From positions 222,957-286,956 of the forward strand of contig NZ_RKMH01000006.1 in NCBI RefSeq assembly GCF_003797185.1: a stretch of 64,000 nucleotides of DNA, in the 5' to 3' direction. The DNA comes from Gordonia oryzae. GTDB lineage: Bacteria; Actinomycetota; Actinomycetes; Mycobacteriales; Mycobacteriaceae. A program made the position numbers and the translations under genes. Within the stretch, counting starts at the first letter, position 1. Every line of letters starts with the position of its first letter. The notes below the pieces were generated by a model. The model worked only from the letters and a program-made list of their open reading frames with translations. It made no database searches and was not told the DNA's origin. Shown here one piece after another: positions 9,642 through 17,973 of this stretch.

Positions 9642-9713
9642 CACACCACCGCGCGCCGGGACCTGTCCGAAACGTTCAAGACACCTGTGGTGCGGTGACC
9701 ATACGGTGATCGC

Positions 9714-10124
9714 ATGACCGACACCGCGCACACCCCAGGACCGATCCTCGACGCCCTGTCCATCGTCGTCGCCGACATGGCGGCCACCGTCGACTTCTAT
9801 ACGCACCTCGGTCTGCGATTCGAGCCCGGCGCCGCCGACGCCTCGCATGTGGAGAGTTCGGTGGGCCCGATGAGGATTCTCTTCGACACCCGCACCGTCG
9901 TCGCCTCGTTCATGCCTGGGTGGACCGAACCCACCGGTGGCCATCGGATCGCGCTCGCGTTCGCCTGCGCCACTCCGGCCGAGGTCGATGCCGAGCACGC
10001 GGCGCTCGACGCCGCCGGATACCGGTCGATACTCGAGCCGTTCAACGCCGTCTGGGGTCAGCGGTATGCGGTCATCGCCGACCCCGACGGCAACCCCATC
10101 GACCTCTACAGTCCGCTGGTCTGA
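9714..10124 (+). CDS. VOC (glyoxalase/bleomycin-resistance/dioxygenase) superfamily protein
   Basis: 136 residues forming a single vicinal-oxygen-chelate domain: an N-terminal LSIVVADMAATVDFYTHLGL and a C-terminal RYAVIADPDGNPIDLYSPL are the two hallmark strands. Substrate is unknown. It follows dapD on the same strand by about 70 bases and its 3' end overlaps that of a convergent AraC-type regulator by 19 bases. Confidence 0.85.
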   Translation: MTDTAHTPGPILDALSIVVADMAATVDFYTHLGLRFEPGAADASHVESSVGPMRILFDTRTVVASFMPGWTEPTGGHRIALAFACATPAEVDAEHAALDAAGYRSILEPFNAVWGQRYAVIADPDGNPIDLYSPLV

Positions 10125-10798
10125 CCGCCGGTCCACACCGTCGGCGGTGCGCCGGTGAGTTCGGCGAAGTCGCGGCACATGTGCGCGTGGTCGGCGTACC
10201 CGGCGCGCGCAGCGATACCGCTGAGATCCTCCCCGGCGTCGCCGAGCAACGCCAGCGCAGCCCGCATCCGCAGGATCCGAGCGAGAATCTTGGGGCCATA
10301 CCCGAAGTACTGCAACGACAGCCGATGCAGGGTGCGCACCGACACCGAGGCCATCTCGGCGCATGCGGACACCGGGACACCGCGTGCCAGCATCGAAGGC
10401 AACGTCCCGATCCACGGCGGGGGTGATTGACCGGGTGTGGCGTCGCACAGCGCGAACAGCGTGGCCCCGACATCGTCGGCGGCCGCGAGCCTGTCCTCCC
10501 AGCGTCGCACGTCCGACGACGGCCAGAGATCGCCCAGCGACACTCGCGAATCCCGGAAATCCGACGCGGGGGCGCCGAGAAGTCCGGGCGCGTACCCGGG
10601 CGCGAATCGCAGTCCGGTCATGTCCCGGCGCCGGTCGGTGCCGAAGACGTACGGCCCGGTGTCGGGGCCCGCGATCAGGAGTTCCTCGCCGGTCCAGAGC
10701 AGATCCATGCATCCATCAGGCAAGATGATCGACTCACCAGGAGTAATCTCGGCGCGCCAGCACGTCGCCGGTCTCGCAGAGCGCTCGGCGGATGTCAC
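10106..10798 (-). CDS. AraC-family transcriptional regulator
   Basis: 230 residues. The N-terminal half has ILPDGCMDLLWTGEELLIAGPDTGPY, typical of the sensor domain of AraC proteins that read LPDGCxDLLW. The C-terminal half has the two helix-turn-helix motifs (VPVSACAEMASVSVRTLHRLSLQYFGYGPK and DLSGIAARAGYADHAHMCRDFAELTGAPP). The ligand and target are unknown; the adjacent convergent VOC gene is a plausible target but no operator was seen. It ends within the VOC gene. Confidence 0.85.
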   Translation of the reverse strand: MTSAERSARPATCWRAEITPGESIILPDGCMDLLWTGEELLIAGPDTGPYVFGTDRRRDMTGLRFAPGYAPGLLGAPASDFRDSRVSLGDLWPSSDVRRWEDRLAAADDVGATLFALCDATPGQSPPPWIGTLPSMLARGVPVSACAEMASVSVRTLHRLSLQYFGYGPKILARILRMRAALALLGDAGEDLSGIAARAGYADHAHMCRDFAELTGAPPTVWTGGQTSGL

Positions 10799-10811
10799 CT
10801 GCGGTCGCGGC

Positions 10812-11927
10812 TCAGGCCAGGCGTTGCACCGCGGTCGCGATGCGCTCGTCGGTCGCCGTCAGCGCGATCCGCACGTGGTCGACGCCCGCGGGCCCGTAGA
10901 AGTCGCCCGGCGCGGCGAGGATGCCTCGCCGCGCGAGCCAATCGACGGTCTCCCGGCACGGTTCGCCGCGGGTGGCCCACAGGTACAGACCGGCCTCAGA
11001 GTGGTCGATGGTGAAGCCCGCTGCGCGGACCGCCGCGGACAGCTCGGTTCGGCGCTCGGCATAGCGGGCGCGCTGGACCTCGACGTGCGCATCGTCGGTG
11101 AGCGCTGCTGTCATCGCCGCCTGAATCGGGTACGGCACCATCAGCCCGGCATGTTTGCGCACGGCCAGGAGTTCGGCGATCAGGTCGCGGTCACCGGCGA
11201 AGAAACCCGCGCGATAGGACGCCAGGTTGGAGATCTTCGACAACGAGTGGACCGCGAGCAGCCCGGTGTGATCGCCGTCGGAGACACGTGGGTCGAGCAC
11301 CGAGACGGCCTCGGCGTCCCAGGACAAACCGAGATAGCACTCGTCGGAGATGACGACGGTCCCGCGTTCGCGCGCCCACTCGATCACCTTGCGCAGGTGG
11401 TCGACCCCGAGGACTTTGCCAGTCGGGTTGGACGGCGAGTTCAGGAACAGCACGGCCGGGCGCGCCGGCCCGAGCGCCACCGTCGAATCGGCACGCACTG
11501 GGGTCGCACCGGCCAGCAGGGCACTGGCCTCATAGGTCGGGTAGGCGACCTCGGGAATGACGACCATCTCGCCGACGCCGACACCGAGCGTCGCGACCAC
11601 CCCCGCGATGGCCTCCTTGGTTCCGACCACCGGAAGGATGCTCGACTCGTCCACGCCGGCGGCGCCGTAGCGACGACCCAAGGCCGCGGCTGCGGCGTCG
11701 CGCAGAGCTGTGGTCCCGATCGTCGTCGGATAGCCCGGGAACTCCGAGGCCTGCGCGAGTGCCTCGCGGATGACCGGATCGACGGGATCGACCGGGGTAC
11801 CGACCGAGAGGTCGACGATGCCATCGGGATGGCAGTTCGCGGTGGCCTTGGCCTCGGCAAGGGTGTCCCACGGAAAATCGGGAAGGGCGGCACTGACCCG
11901 GCGTCGGGCCGGACGGTCACCGGTCAC
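10812..11927 (-). CDS. dapC: Succinyldiaminopimelate transaminase DapC
   Basis: 371 residues, PLP-dependent class I/II aminotransferase. It converts N-succinyl-2-amino-6-ketopimelate to N-succinyl-LL-DAP. Visible are the N-terminal FPWDTLAEAK, NSPSNPTG (PLP phosphate side), SDECYLGL, and the Schiff-base lysine in SLSKISNLASYRAGF. The shortened actinobacterial form and its position directly after a seven-iron ferredoxin gene (7-base gap) match the DapC/FdxC pair of mycobacteria. Confidence 0.93.
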   Translation of the reverse strand: MTGDRPARRRVSAALPDFPWDTLAEAKATANCHPDGIVDLSVGTPVDPVDPVIREALAQASEFPGYPTTIGTTALRDAAAAALGRRYGAAGVDESSILPVVGTKEAIAGVVATLGVGVGEMVVIPEVAYPTYEASALLAGATPVRADSTVALGPARPAVLFLNSPSNPTGKVLGVDHLRKVIEWARERGTVVISDECYLGLSWDAEAVSVLDPRVSDGDHTGLLAVHSLSKISNLASYRAGFFAGDRDLIAELLAVRKHAGLMVPYPIQAAMTAALTDDAHVEVQRARYAERRTELSAAVRAAGFTIDHSEAGLYLWATRGEPCRETVDWLARRGILAAPGDFYGPAGVDHVRIALTATDERIATAVQRLA

Positions 11928-11934
11928 CGCGAAC

Positions 11935-12264
11935 TCAGTCCTCGTCCTCGTTCATCGGGGGCAAGGACTTGATGAAGGGCGGGTCGAAGTCGGTCTTGCC
12001 GACCTTGCTGGCACCGCCCGGCGAGCCCAGCTCGTCGAAGAAGTCGGCATTGGCACTGAGGTACGGATCCCATTCGTCGGGGACGTCATCCTCGTAGAAG
12101 ATCGCCTCCACCGGACACACCGGCTCGCAGGCACCACAGTCCACACATTCATCCGGCTGGATGTAGAGACTGCGACCACCTTCGTAGATGCAATCGACCG
12201 GGCACTCCTCCACGCATGCCTTGTCCATCACATCCACGCAGGGTTCCGCGATGATGTAGGTCAC
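11935..12264 (-). CDS. fdxA: Seven-iron ferredoxin FdxA/FdxC
   Basis: 109 residues from a GTG at 12264 preceded by an AAAGGAG ribosome-binding site, which decides the start over an upstream extension. The cysteine pattern C9, C17, C21, C25 and C40, C43, C46, C50 (MTYIIAEPCVDVMDKACVEE... and ECVDCGACEPVCPVEAI) is that of [3Fe-4S][4Fe-4S] ferredoxins, followed by the usual acidic tail (EDDVPDEW). It donates electrons to cytochromes P450 or other oxidoreductases; the partner is not evident here. It is transcribed with dapC. Confidence 0.95.
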   Translation of the reverse strand: MTYIIAEPCVDVMDKACVEECPVDCIYEGGRSLYIQPDECVDCGACEPVCPVEAIFYEDDVPDEWDPYLSANADFFDELGSPGGASKVGKTDFDPPFIKSLPPMNEDED

Positions 12265-12491
12265 CACACACTCCTTTGCTGCAAACACTTCGGTCGGCCG
12301 CCGTCGCGCAGCGGGCCGAGATGTACGCGAGGGCTGGTCGCGTCGAGCACGCAGGCAGCGGCAATCCGCAGCTCTGAAAGACCGCACACGCGCGTGGTCC
12401 TAGAGTATCTGCCCACCAGGCGCCCCTCCCACACCCGCCCCTGCTCACCGACGATCGTTGAGTCACACATCACACCGGGTCCCGGTTGCGC

Positions 12492-12540
12492 CCAGGGTGA
12501 GCAGAACCCTCCCGCTCATGTCGATCCGCGGTCACCCTGG
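12492..12540 (+). promoter_or_regulatory. Inverted repeat in the cysteine dioxygenase leader
   Basis: Perfect 9-base arms CCAGGGTGA (12492-12500) and TCACCCTGG (12532-12540) can pair across a 31-base loop. The second arm lies inside the candidate upstream reading frame, so translation of that frame would disrupt the hairpin. An attenuator role is inference. Confidence 0.35.
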
Positions 12541-12628
12541 TCGGGTGAGCACTCCATCGAGGCGATGTCGCGGCGGTCACCGTATCCGACGCACTCCCCT
12601 CGCCCCTCGTTCGCAGGAGAACTCATGA
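12518..12628 (+). CDS. Candidate 36-aa upstream reading frame coupled to cysteine dioxygenase
   Basis: An ATG at 12518 opens a 36-codon frame (starts MSIRGHPGRVSTPSRRCRGG) that ends exactly at TGA overlapping the ATG of the cysteine dioxygenase gene in an ATGA arrangement. It is arginine- and serine-rich with one cysteine. Sulfur genes of actinobacteria are often preceded by short leader peptides, but this one does not match a leader I can name. It could be a regulatory leader or chance; the exact overlap is the main argument. Confidence 0.35.
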   Translation: MSIRGHPGRVSTPSRRCRGGHRIRRTPLAPRSQENS

Positions 12629-13254
12629 CTTCGACCCTGTCCTCCCCTACCCTGTCCTCCCGTACCCAGCCGTCCCGTTCACACCGCCCGGACCGGTCCG
12701 CCCGCCACACCGCCGCCCACCTTCCGACCCGGCTACGCCCGGCCGACCTGCTGCGAATCACCGACCAGGGCGTCGCCGACGTCCTCGACCGACGGTACGA
12801 CCACCTGCTGCCGACCACCTGGGACCCGGTGGAACGGTGGTCGACCCGTCTGGAATCCGACGACGACCTCGACCTGTGGCTGATCAGTTGGACGCCGGAC
12901 CGCTCCACCCACCTTCACGATCATGCCGGATCGCTGGGAGCGCTGACCGTGTTGAGCGGCGCACTGCGCGAGTATCGCTGGACTGGTGACGATCTCGCGC
13001 TGCGCATCCTCTCGGCTGGCGATCAGGCGGCATTCCCGCTGGGCTGGGTCCACGACGTGCAGCATCACGGGAGCATCCCGCCGGCGCGTGGTCTCACCGC
13101 CCCGACAGGCGATGCCCCCGTGGCCACTTCGAGCGGTCCGACGCTCAGCGTCCACGCGTACTCCCCGCCATTGACCGCGATGTCGTTCTACGAGGTGACC
13201 GACGGCGGCGCACTCCGCCGGACCCGGACCGAACTGACCGACGACCCGGAATAG
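12625..13254 (+). CDS. Cysteine dioxygenase family protein
   Basis: 209 residues from an ATG preceded by AGGAG. The cupin signature is clear: THLHDHAGSLGALTVLSGALREY gives metal ligands H98 and H100, with the third histidine in WVHDVQHH (H143), and SVHAYSPPLTAMSFYEV is the conserved end of bacterial CDO proteins. The family oxidises L-cysteine or other thiols to sulfinic acids using Fe(II). The gene is followed after 18 bases by a rhodanese, a common pairing in actinobacteria. The first 35 residues are a non-conserved Ser/Thr/Arg-rich extension. Confidence 0.88.
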   Translation: MTSTLSSPTLSSRTQPSRSHRPDRSARHTAAHLPTRLRPADLLRITDQGVADVLDRRYDHLLPTTWDPVERWSTRLESDDDLDLWLISWTPDRSTHLHDHAGSLGALTVLSGALREYRWTGDDLALRILSAGDQAAFPLGWVHDVQHHGSIPPARGLTAPTGDAPVATSSGPTLSVHAYSPPLTAMSFYEVTDGGALRRTRTELTDDPE

Positions 13255-13272
13255 AGCACCTATCGTGAACCC

Positions 13273-13647
13273 ATGGCGATGACCATCGACGACATGCTGC
13301 TCGTCGCGCGGAAGTCCCTGCAACGACTAGCCGCCGAGGATCTCGCCGCCGAACTCGCCGCCGGTGCCGTGCTCGTCGACATCCGCCCAGCCGCGCAACG
13401 CGCTGCCGAGGGTGGGGTTGCCGAGGCACTCGTGATCGAACGCAATGTCCTGGAATGGCGATGCGATCCGGCCAGCGACGCGCGGATCCCACAGGCCGTC
13501 AACCACGACGTGCGGTGGATCATCCTGTGCTCGGAGGGGTACACCTCGAGCCTGGCGGCGGCATCGTTGCAGCAGTTGGGATTGCACCGCGCCACCGACG
13601 TCGTCGGGGGATATCGGGCCCTCGCGGCGCATCACGATGCCCGGTGA
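13273..13647 (+). CDS. Rhodanese-like domain protein
   Basis: 124 residues: a single rhodanese domain with VLVDIRPAAQR at about 34-43 and the active-site loop CSEGYTSS starting at C86, followed by AAASLQQLGLHRATDVVGGYRAL. The catalytic Cys is present. It is likely a sulfurtransferase acting on sulfane sulfur produced in the same pathway as the cysteine dioxygenase immediately upstream, with which it probably shares an mRNA. Confidence 0.88.
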   Translation: MAMTIDDMLLVARKSLQRLAAEDLAAELAAGAVLVDIRPAAQRAAEGGVAEALVIERNVLEWRCDPASDARIPQAVNHDVRWIILCSEGYTSSLAAASLQQLGLHRATDVVGGYRALAAHHDAR

Positions 13648-13735
13648 GCCGATAACCCCGACCGAATTCATCGCCGTCGCTCGCCCCCGCGCGCTCGCTC
13701 GGGGGCCGTGACCGTCACGCCGGCGCAGCGCACGA

Positions 13736-13888
13736 GACGACGCCGCGCAGCAATGCCCGGACGCATACTTCGCGCAATATCCGGACCTGCAGCCGACGGC
13801 CGACCCCGACATCATGCGCCTGCGCGTCCGTCCACAATGGTTGTGCTGCAACGGCTATCGACCGGACGGCGGCGAGGCCATCGAGTGA
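13736..13888 (+). pseudogene. Probable C-terminal remnant of a pyridoxamine-phosphate-oxidase-like gene
   Basis: A short open stretch ends with YFAQYPDLQP, MRLRVRPQWLCCNGYRPD and a stop. The RLRVRPxW...DYRP ending resembles the end of flavin-binding PPOX-class proteins, where SDYRP replaces the CNGYRP seen here. No start codon or N-terminal domain precedes it. It is flanked by a 56-bp tandem repeat, so a deletion here is likely. Similarity was judged by eye and is weak. Confidence 0.35.
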
Positions 13889-13913
13889 CTCTGATGAGCG
13901 CGGCCCCGCTGAC

Positions 13914-14100
13914 GATCGGCAGCCAGACCGCTCACGCCACCGCCGACCACGTCCGGGGTGACGGAATCCGATCGGCAGCCAGACCGCTCACGCCACCGCC
14001 GACCACGTCCGGGGTGACGGAATCCGATCGGCAGCCAGACCGCTCACGCCACCGCCGACCACGTCCGGGGTGACGGAATCCGATCGGCAGCCAGACCGCT
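13914..14100. repeat. 56-bp tandem repeat, 3.3 copies, at the 3' end of cofG
   Basis: Three identical 56-bp units begin at 13914, 13970 and 14026, followed by 19 bases of a fourth unit to 14100. Each starts GATCGGCAGCCAGACCGCTC and ends GGGGTGACGGAATCC. The last full unit contains the stop codon of the minus-strand cofG gene. The units are identical, implying recent duplication. The 56-base period is not a multiple of three, so the copies do not extend one frame. Confidence 0.95.
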
Positions 14101-15288
14101 GTGCGGATCGCTCAGTGCCGCTACGTGCTCATGCAGTGCCGGGTCGATCCACGACGACGCGTCGAGGATGTACGGCGGCTGCGCGGTGAGACGTTCGGTC
14201 AGGGTGAATCCTGCGCCCGCGGTGAGGTCGGCGAGCGCGTCGAGGTTGGGCCACGGGCGTTCGGGATTGACGTGATCGGGCGTCAACGGTGACACCCCAC
14301 CCCAGTCGTCGACGCCGGAAGCGATGAGTGCCTCGCATTCGGCCGCCGACACCAGGTTCGGCGGCGCCTGAATCCGCATGTGCCGACCGAGCACGATCCG
14401 CGCGGTCGCGACCGCGGCGAGGAATTCGGTCATCTCGGCATCGGGGGTACCACGCATCGCGGTGTCCGGCTTGGCCCGGAAGTTCTGCACGATCACTTCC
14501 TGAATGTGCCCGCCGGCAGCGGCGATCTCGGCCATCGCAAGCAACGATTGCGCTCTCTCGGGGAGACTTTCACCGATGCCCACGAGGATTCCAGTGGTGA
14601 ACGGAATCCCGACCGCGCCCGCGTCACGCAACACCTGCAGTCGTACCAGCGGATCCTTGTCTGGGCTGCCGTAATGAGGCATACCCTTCCCGGTGAACAG
14701 TCGGCGCGAGGTGGTCTCGAGCATCATGCCCATCGACGGGGCGACCGGGCGGAGGGCGGTCATCTCCTCGGCGCTCATCACACCCGGATTCAAGTGCGGC
14801 AACAACCCTGTGCGCGACAGGACCGCGATCGCGGCGGCGCGAAGGTAATCCAGCGTGGAGGTGTAACCACGCTCGGACAGCCATTGCGCGGCCTGCGGCC
14901 ACCGATCCTCCGGCCGGTCACCGAGAGTGAACAATGCTTCCTTGCAACCGAGTTCGGCGCCCTTGCGCGCTATGTCGACGACCTCGTCGAGCTCGAGGTA
15001 CATCCCCGCACCGGCCCGCGCGAGCTTCCCTGGGATCGTCACAAAGGTGCAGTAGTGGCATCGGTCGCGACACAGTGTGGTCAGTGGGATGAACACCTTG
15101 CGCGAGTAGGTGACCTGCCCGGATCGTCCGGCAGCCGCGAGTCCCTCATCGCGGAGATCGGCGGCGATTCGTTGCAGCGCATGCAGATCGGCGCCGGACG
15201 CCGACAACAGGGTGCTCGCCACCTCGACGTCGGTGACCTCGGCGCTCATCGCGGCATCGAGTGCCTCGACCATGCTCATGGACGGCAT
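14044..15288 (-). CDS. cofG: FO synthase subunit CofG (separate N-terminal half of FbiC)
   Basis: 414 residues, radical-SAM enzyme. With CofH it makes FO, the deazaflavin core of F420. The CX3CX2C cluster is intact at C73, C77, C80 ([11 protein letters not shown]). Other landmarks are [48 protein letters not shown] and [17 protein letters not shown], all typical of the CofG half of actinobacterial FbiC. It ends where FbiC would pass into CofH, and its last ~18 residues are encoded in the 56-bp repeat. A 6-base gap separates it from the upstream monooxygenase, so it is the last gene of a three-gene operon. Confidence 0.9.
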   Translation of the reverse strand: MPSMSMVEALDAAMSAEVTDVEVASTLLSASGADLHALQRIAADLRDEGLAAAGRSGQVTYSRKVFIPLTTLCRDRCHYCTFVTIPGKLARAGAGMYLELDEVVDIARKGAELGCKEALFTLGDRPEDRWPQAAQWLSERGYTSTLDYLRAAAIAVLSRTGLLPHLNPGVMSAEEMTALRPVAPSMGMMLETTSRRLFTGKGMPHYGSPDKDPLVRLQVLRDAGAVGIPFTTGILVGIGESLPERAQSLLAMAEIAAAGGHIQEVIVQNFRAKPDTAMRGTPDAEMTEFLAAVATARIVLGRHMRIQAPPNLVSAAECEALIASGVDDWGGVSPLTPDHVNPERPWPNLDALADLTAGAGFTLTERLTAQPPYILDASSWIDPALHEHVAALSDPHSGLAADRIPSPRTWSAVA

Positions 15289-15294
15289 CAGTGC

Positions 15295-16800
15295 TCACTC
15301 CCCTCGCTCGCTGGTGGTGGCCACTGAGGATCGGGTGACAAACGGCTCCGGATCGAACGTGCCGTTGCGCTCGCGGAACGACAACGCCGTACCCGGCCAC
15401 AGCAGTGTCAGCCGACCACTCTCGGGATCGACATACCAACTGTCGCAACCGGTCAACCACACCGTATCGGAACTCCGGTCGTCGATCTCCCGGGTGTATG
15501 CGGCCTCGGCGTCCGCGGTGACCTCGAGTGCGGCAATCCCCGCCTCGGTCATGTGATCGAGGGCGCCGACGACGTAATCGAGTTGCGTCTCGATCATGTA
15601 GATCGCCGAATTGTGGCCGAGAGCCGCATTCGGGCCGTCGAGCACGAACATGTTCGGAAAGCCGGCCACCACGGTCGAGGCGTAGGAGATCATGCCGTGC
15701 CGCCAGTGGTCGGCGAGCAACTCGCCGTCCCGGCCGTGCACGCGCGTGGCGACCGGCGGCCGCGCCGTCTCGAAACCCGTTGCCATGACCAGGATGTCAA
15801 GTTCATGACTGCGACCGCTGGACGCCCGCGCCTTCGATTCGACGACCGAGTCGAGCGACCCCGGCTCGAAGACGACGTTCTCACGCAACAAAGTAGGATA
15901 GAAATCGTCACTGAGAAGGATTCGTTTACAACCGATCTCGTAGTCTGGGGTGAGTTCGGCACGCAGCACCGGATCAGCAATCTGCGCGCACAGATGCCTC
16001 AATGCCCGCGCCCGGATCTCGTCGATGTCGGGACGGCGACGCAGCCGCTGCGCGAACGCAGCGTCGGCGTTGAGCAGCAGTTCGTTCCGGTGTGCGGCTG
16101 CCCGCTGCGGGTCTACGAGCTCTGCCCGCTCGGCGGGGTCGAGTCGACGATCCTCGCGCGGCACGATGTAGGGCGGGGTGCGGCTGAAGATGACGAGCTC
16201 AGCGGCGCGGTCGGCCACATGCGGCACGATCTGGATCGCCGACGCCCCGGTACCGACCACCCCGACCCGGGCGCCTGCCAGATCGAGGTCGGGCTCCCAG
16301 GCGGCGGTGTGGACCACGGTCCCCGGAAAGTCGTCGAGGCCCTCGATGTCGGGGATTCTCGGCTCCGACAACCTGCCCACGGCCAGCAACAGGATTCGAG
16401 CGGTCAGCGACTGCGCACCCTCGCCGCACTCGGTAACCAGATGCCATCGGGCACTCTGCGCATCCCATGTGGCACTGGCGAGTTCGCGACCAAGAAGGAT
16501 GTGGTCGGCAAGTCCTTCGTCCTGGACGAGCCGGTCGAGGTAGGCGCGGATCTCGGCGCCGGCGGGATAGACCGCCGACCAGTCGGCGGGAGGACGGAAC
16601 GAGAACGAATAGAGGTGACCGGGGATGTCGCAGGCGATGCCGGGATAGATGTTGTCACGCCAGGTTCCGCCCACGGCGTCGGCGCGTTCGAGGACCACGA
16701 ACGATTCCTTCGCGCGCCGTGCCAGATGCGTGGCCATGCCCAGCCCGGCGAATCCCGCCCCGACGATCGCGACGTCGACGTGGGGTGCGCCCGCGGTCAC
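15295..16800 (-). CDS. Baeyer-Villiger-type flavin monooxygenase
   Basis: 501 residues. FAD-binding GAGFAGLG at the N-terminus, a second Rossmann motif VVGTGASAIQ, and between them the BVMO fingerprint FxGxxxHxxxW as FPGTVVHTAAW. Later motifs DILVMATGFE and GFPNMFVLDGPNA are typical of class B flavoprotein monooxygenases using FAD and NADPH to insert oxygen next to ketones. Substrate unknown. Its GTG start overlaps the stop of the CofH-like gene by TGA/GTG sharing and it precedes cofG, so it appears inserted between the two halves of an F420-biosynthesis locus. Confidence 0.88.
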   Translation of the reverse strand: MTAGAPHVDVAIVGAGFAGLGMATHLARRAKESFVVLERADAVGGTWRDNIYPGIACDIPGHLYSFSFRPPADWSAVYPAGAEIRAYLDRLVQDEGLADHILLGRELASATWDAQSARWHLVTECGEGAQSLTARILLLAVGRLSEPRIPDIEGLDDFPGTVVHTAAWEPDLDLAGARVGVVGTGASAIQIVPHVADRAAELVIFSRTPPYIVPREDRRLDPAERAELVDPQRAAAHRNELLLNADAAFAQRLRRRPDIDEIRARALRHLCAQIADPVLRAELTPDYEIGCKRILLSDDFYPTLLRENVVFEPGSLDSVVESKARASSGRSHELDILVMATGFETARPPVATRVHGRDGELLADHWRHGMISYASTVVAGFPNMFVLDGPNAALGHNSAIYMIETQLDYVVGALDHMTEAGIAALEVTADAEAAYTREIDDRSSDTVWLTGCDSWYVDPESGRLTLLWPGTALSFRERNGTFDPEPFVTRSSVATTSERGE

Positions 16801-17924
16801 CGGCCTGCCCGGTGCGGGATCGGCCGACCGCCGGGCTGCCGATAGGCGGTGGTCCGCTGGACCGGCGTGCGGCCGGCGCGCTCGGCGAATCCGGCGAGGG
16901 TATCCGCGTCGAGGAGGCGACCGGCCTCAGGGCCGGCCGACGGCATGATCGTGCCGTCGAGGAGCATTCCGCCGATATCGTCAACCCCGCCCCGCAGCAC
17001 CTCGTCGACGACGTCGGCGTCGAGCTTGGTCCAGGCGACCTGAATGTGGTCGAACCGACCCAGGGTGACCAGCCGCGCGACGGCGTGAATCGCCCGCGTC
17101 TCGCGGCGTGAGGCGATCGCCTCCGCCGCCGACCGCAGGTGGGGTGGGGTGTTGTCGGCGACCATCGGCATCAGGATGAGCTCACTGAACCCGCCTGTAC
17201 GCGACTGGATCCCGCACAGGGTCCGCAAATGGGCGAGAACGTGGCCCGGCGTTTCGACATGCCCGTACAACACCGTCGCCGTCGAAAACAGTCCCGCCTC
17301 GTGCGCTGCGGTGATGACCTCGATCCATCGGTCGCGGGCGTGGTCGGCCCCGGACGGTGCGAGGACGGCACGGACCTCGTCGTCGAGGATCTGCGCCGCG
17401 GTTCCCGGCACCGAACCGAGTCCGGCGCCGCGTGCGCGGCGCAGGAACTCCTCGACGTCGATGCCCAGGCGGGCGGCGGCGTCGCGGATCTCCGGTGGGC
17501 GGTAGGCGTGCAGATGGACCGGCGCCGCGGCGGTGATCCGCTCGATCAGGTTCAGGTATCCCTCGGCCGGGGCATCGGCGGGTAGTGGCCCCTGCATGCA
17601 GATCTCGGTCGCCCCGAGCTCGTGGGCCTCGACGACCAGATCCTCCAGTGACGGTTCGGCGGTCAGGCTCGCGGCGACCGCGGTGTCGAGATTGCGATTC
17701 ACCACATAGGTGAGGGCCTCGGGATCGGTAACCGCACGGCGTGCCGCGTCGGCGTGCGCGCACAGCTCGTCGAGGAGATCGCCGTCGGCGCCGAGCAGCG
17801 CGATCCACTCCTCCTCGCAGAGGTCGGCCGACGTCCCTACCGGGGCGGTAGACAATCGCTCCAGCGCCGCGGCGACCCGCTCGACGGGCGCCCGTCGATC
17901 GGTCGCCCACGCGCGCAACACCAT
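16797..17924 (-). CDS. CofH-like protein lacking the radical-SAM cysteine cluster
   Basis: 375 residues with clear similarity to the CofH half of FbiC: TYVVNRN (72-78), GATEICMQG (104-112), PVHLHAYRPPEI, GLGSVPGTAAQILDDEVR, YGHVETPGHVLAHLRTL, IQSRTGGFSE, HIQVAWTKL and a C-terminal RTPVQRTTAY. Between VVNRN and GATEI, where CofH has FTNxCxxxCxFCAF, only 25 residues are present and none is a cysteine, so the [4Fe-4S] site is missing. The usual QNSP motif is also changed (ADNTPP). The frame is otherwise intact, so this is a dead or repurposed enzyme. It heads the cofH-BVMO-cofG operon. Confidence 0.88.
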   Translation of the reverse strand: MVLRAWATDRRAPVERVAAALERLSTAPVGTSADLCEEEWIALLGADGDLLDELCAHADAARRAVTDPEALTYVVNRNLDTAVAASLTAEPSLEDLVVEAHELGATEICMQGPLPADAPAEGYLNLIERITAAAPVHLHAYRPPEIRDAAARLGIDVEEFLRRARGAGLGSVPGTAAQILDDEVRAVLAPSGADHARDRWIEVITAAHEAGLFSTATVLYGHVETPGHVLAHLRTLCGIQSRTGGFSELILMPMVADNTPPHLRSAAEAIASRRETRAIHAVARLVTLGRFDHIQVAWTKLDADVVDEVLRGGVDDIGGMLLDGTIMPSAGPEAGRLLDADTLAGFAERAGRTPVQRTTAYRQPGGRPIPHRAGR

Positions 17925-17973
17925 GGACCCACTCTAGCCGCAGCCCACCGGCGCCCGAGTCGGCTCGGGGTGC

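Noticed and set aside
8424..10712. A 762-codon open frame on the minus strand across dapD and the VOC gene
   Set aside because: It is antisense to two well-supported genes, rich in Arg/Gly/Val-type shadow codons, and has no recognisable domain. Long antisense frames are expected at this GC content.
13914..14100. Possible CRISPR array
   Set aside because: The 56-bp units are contiguous with no spacers and no cas genes lie nearby, so it is a simple tandem duplication.
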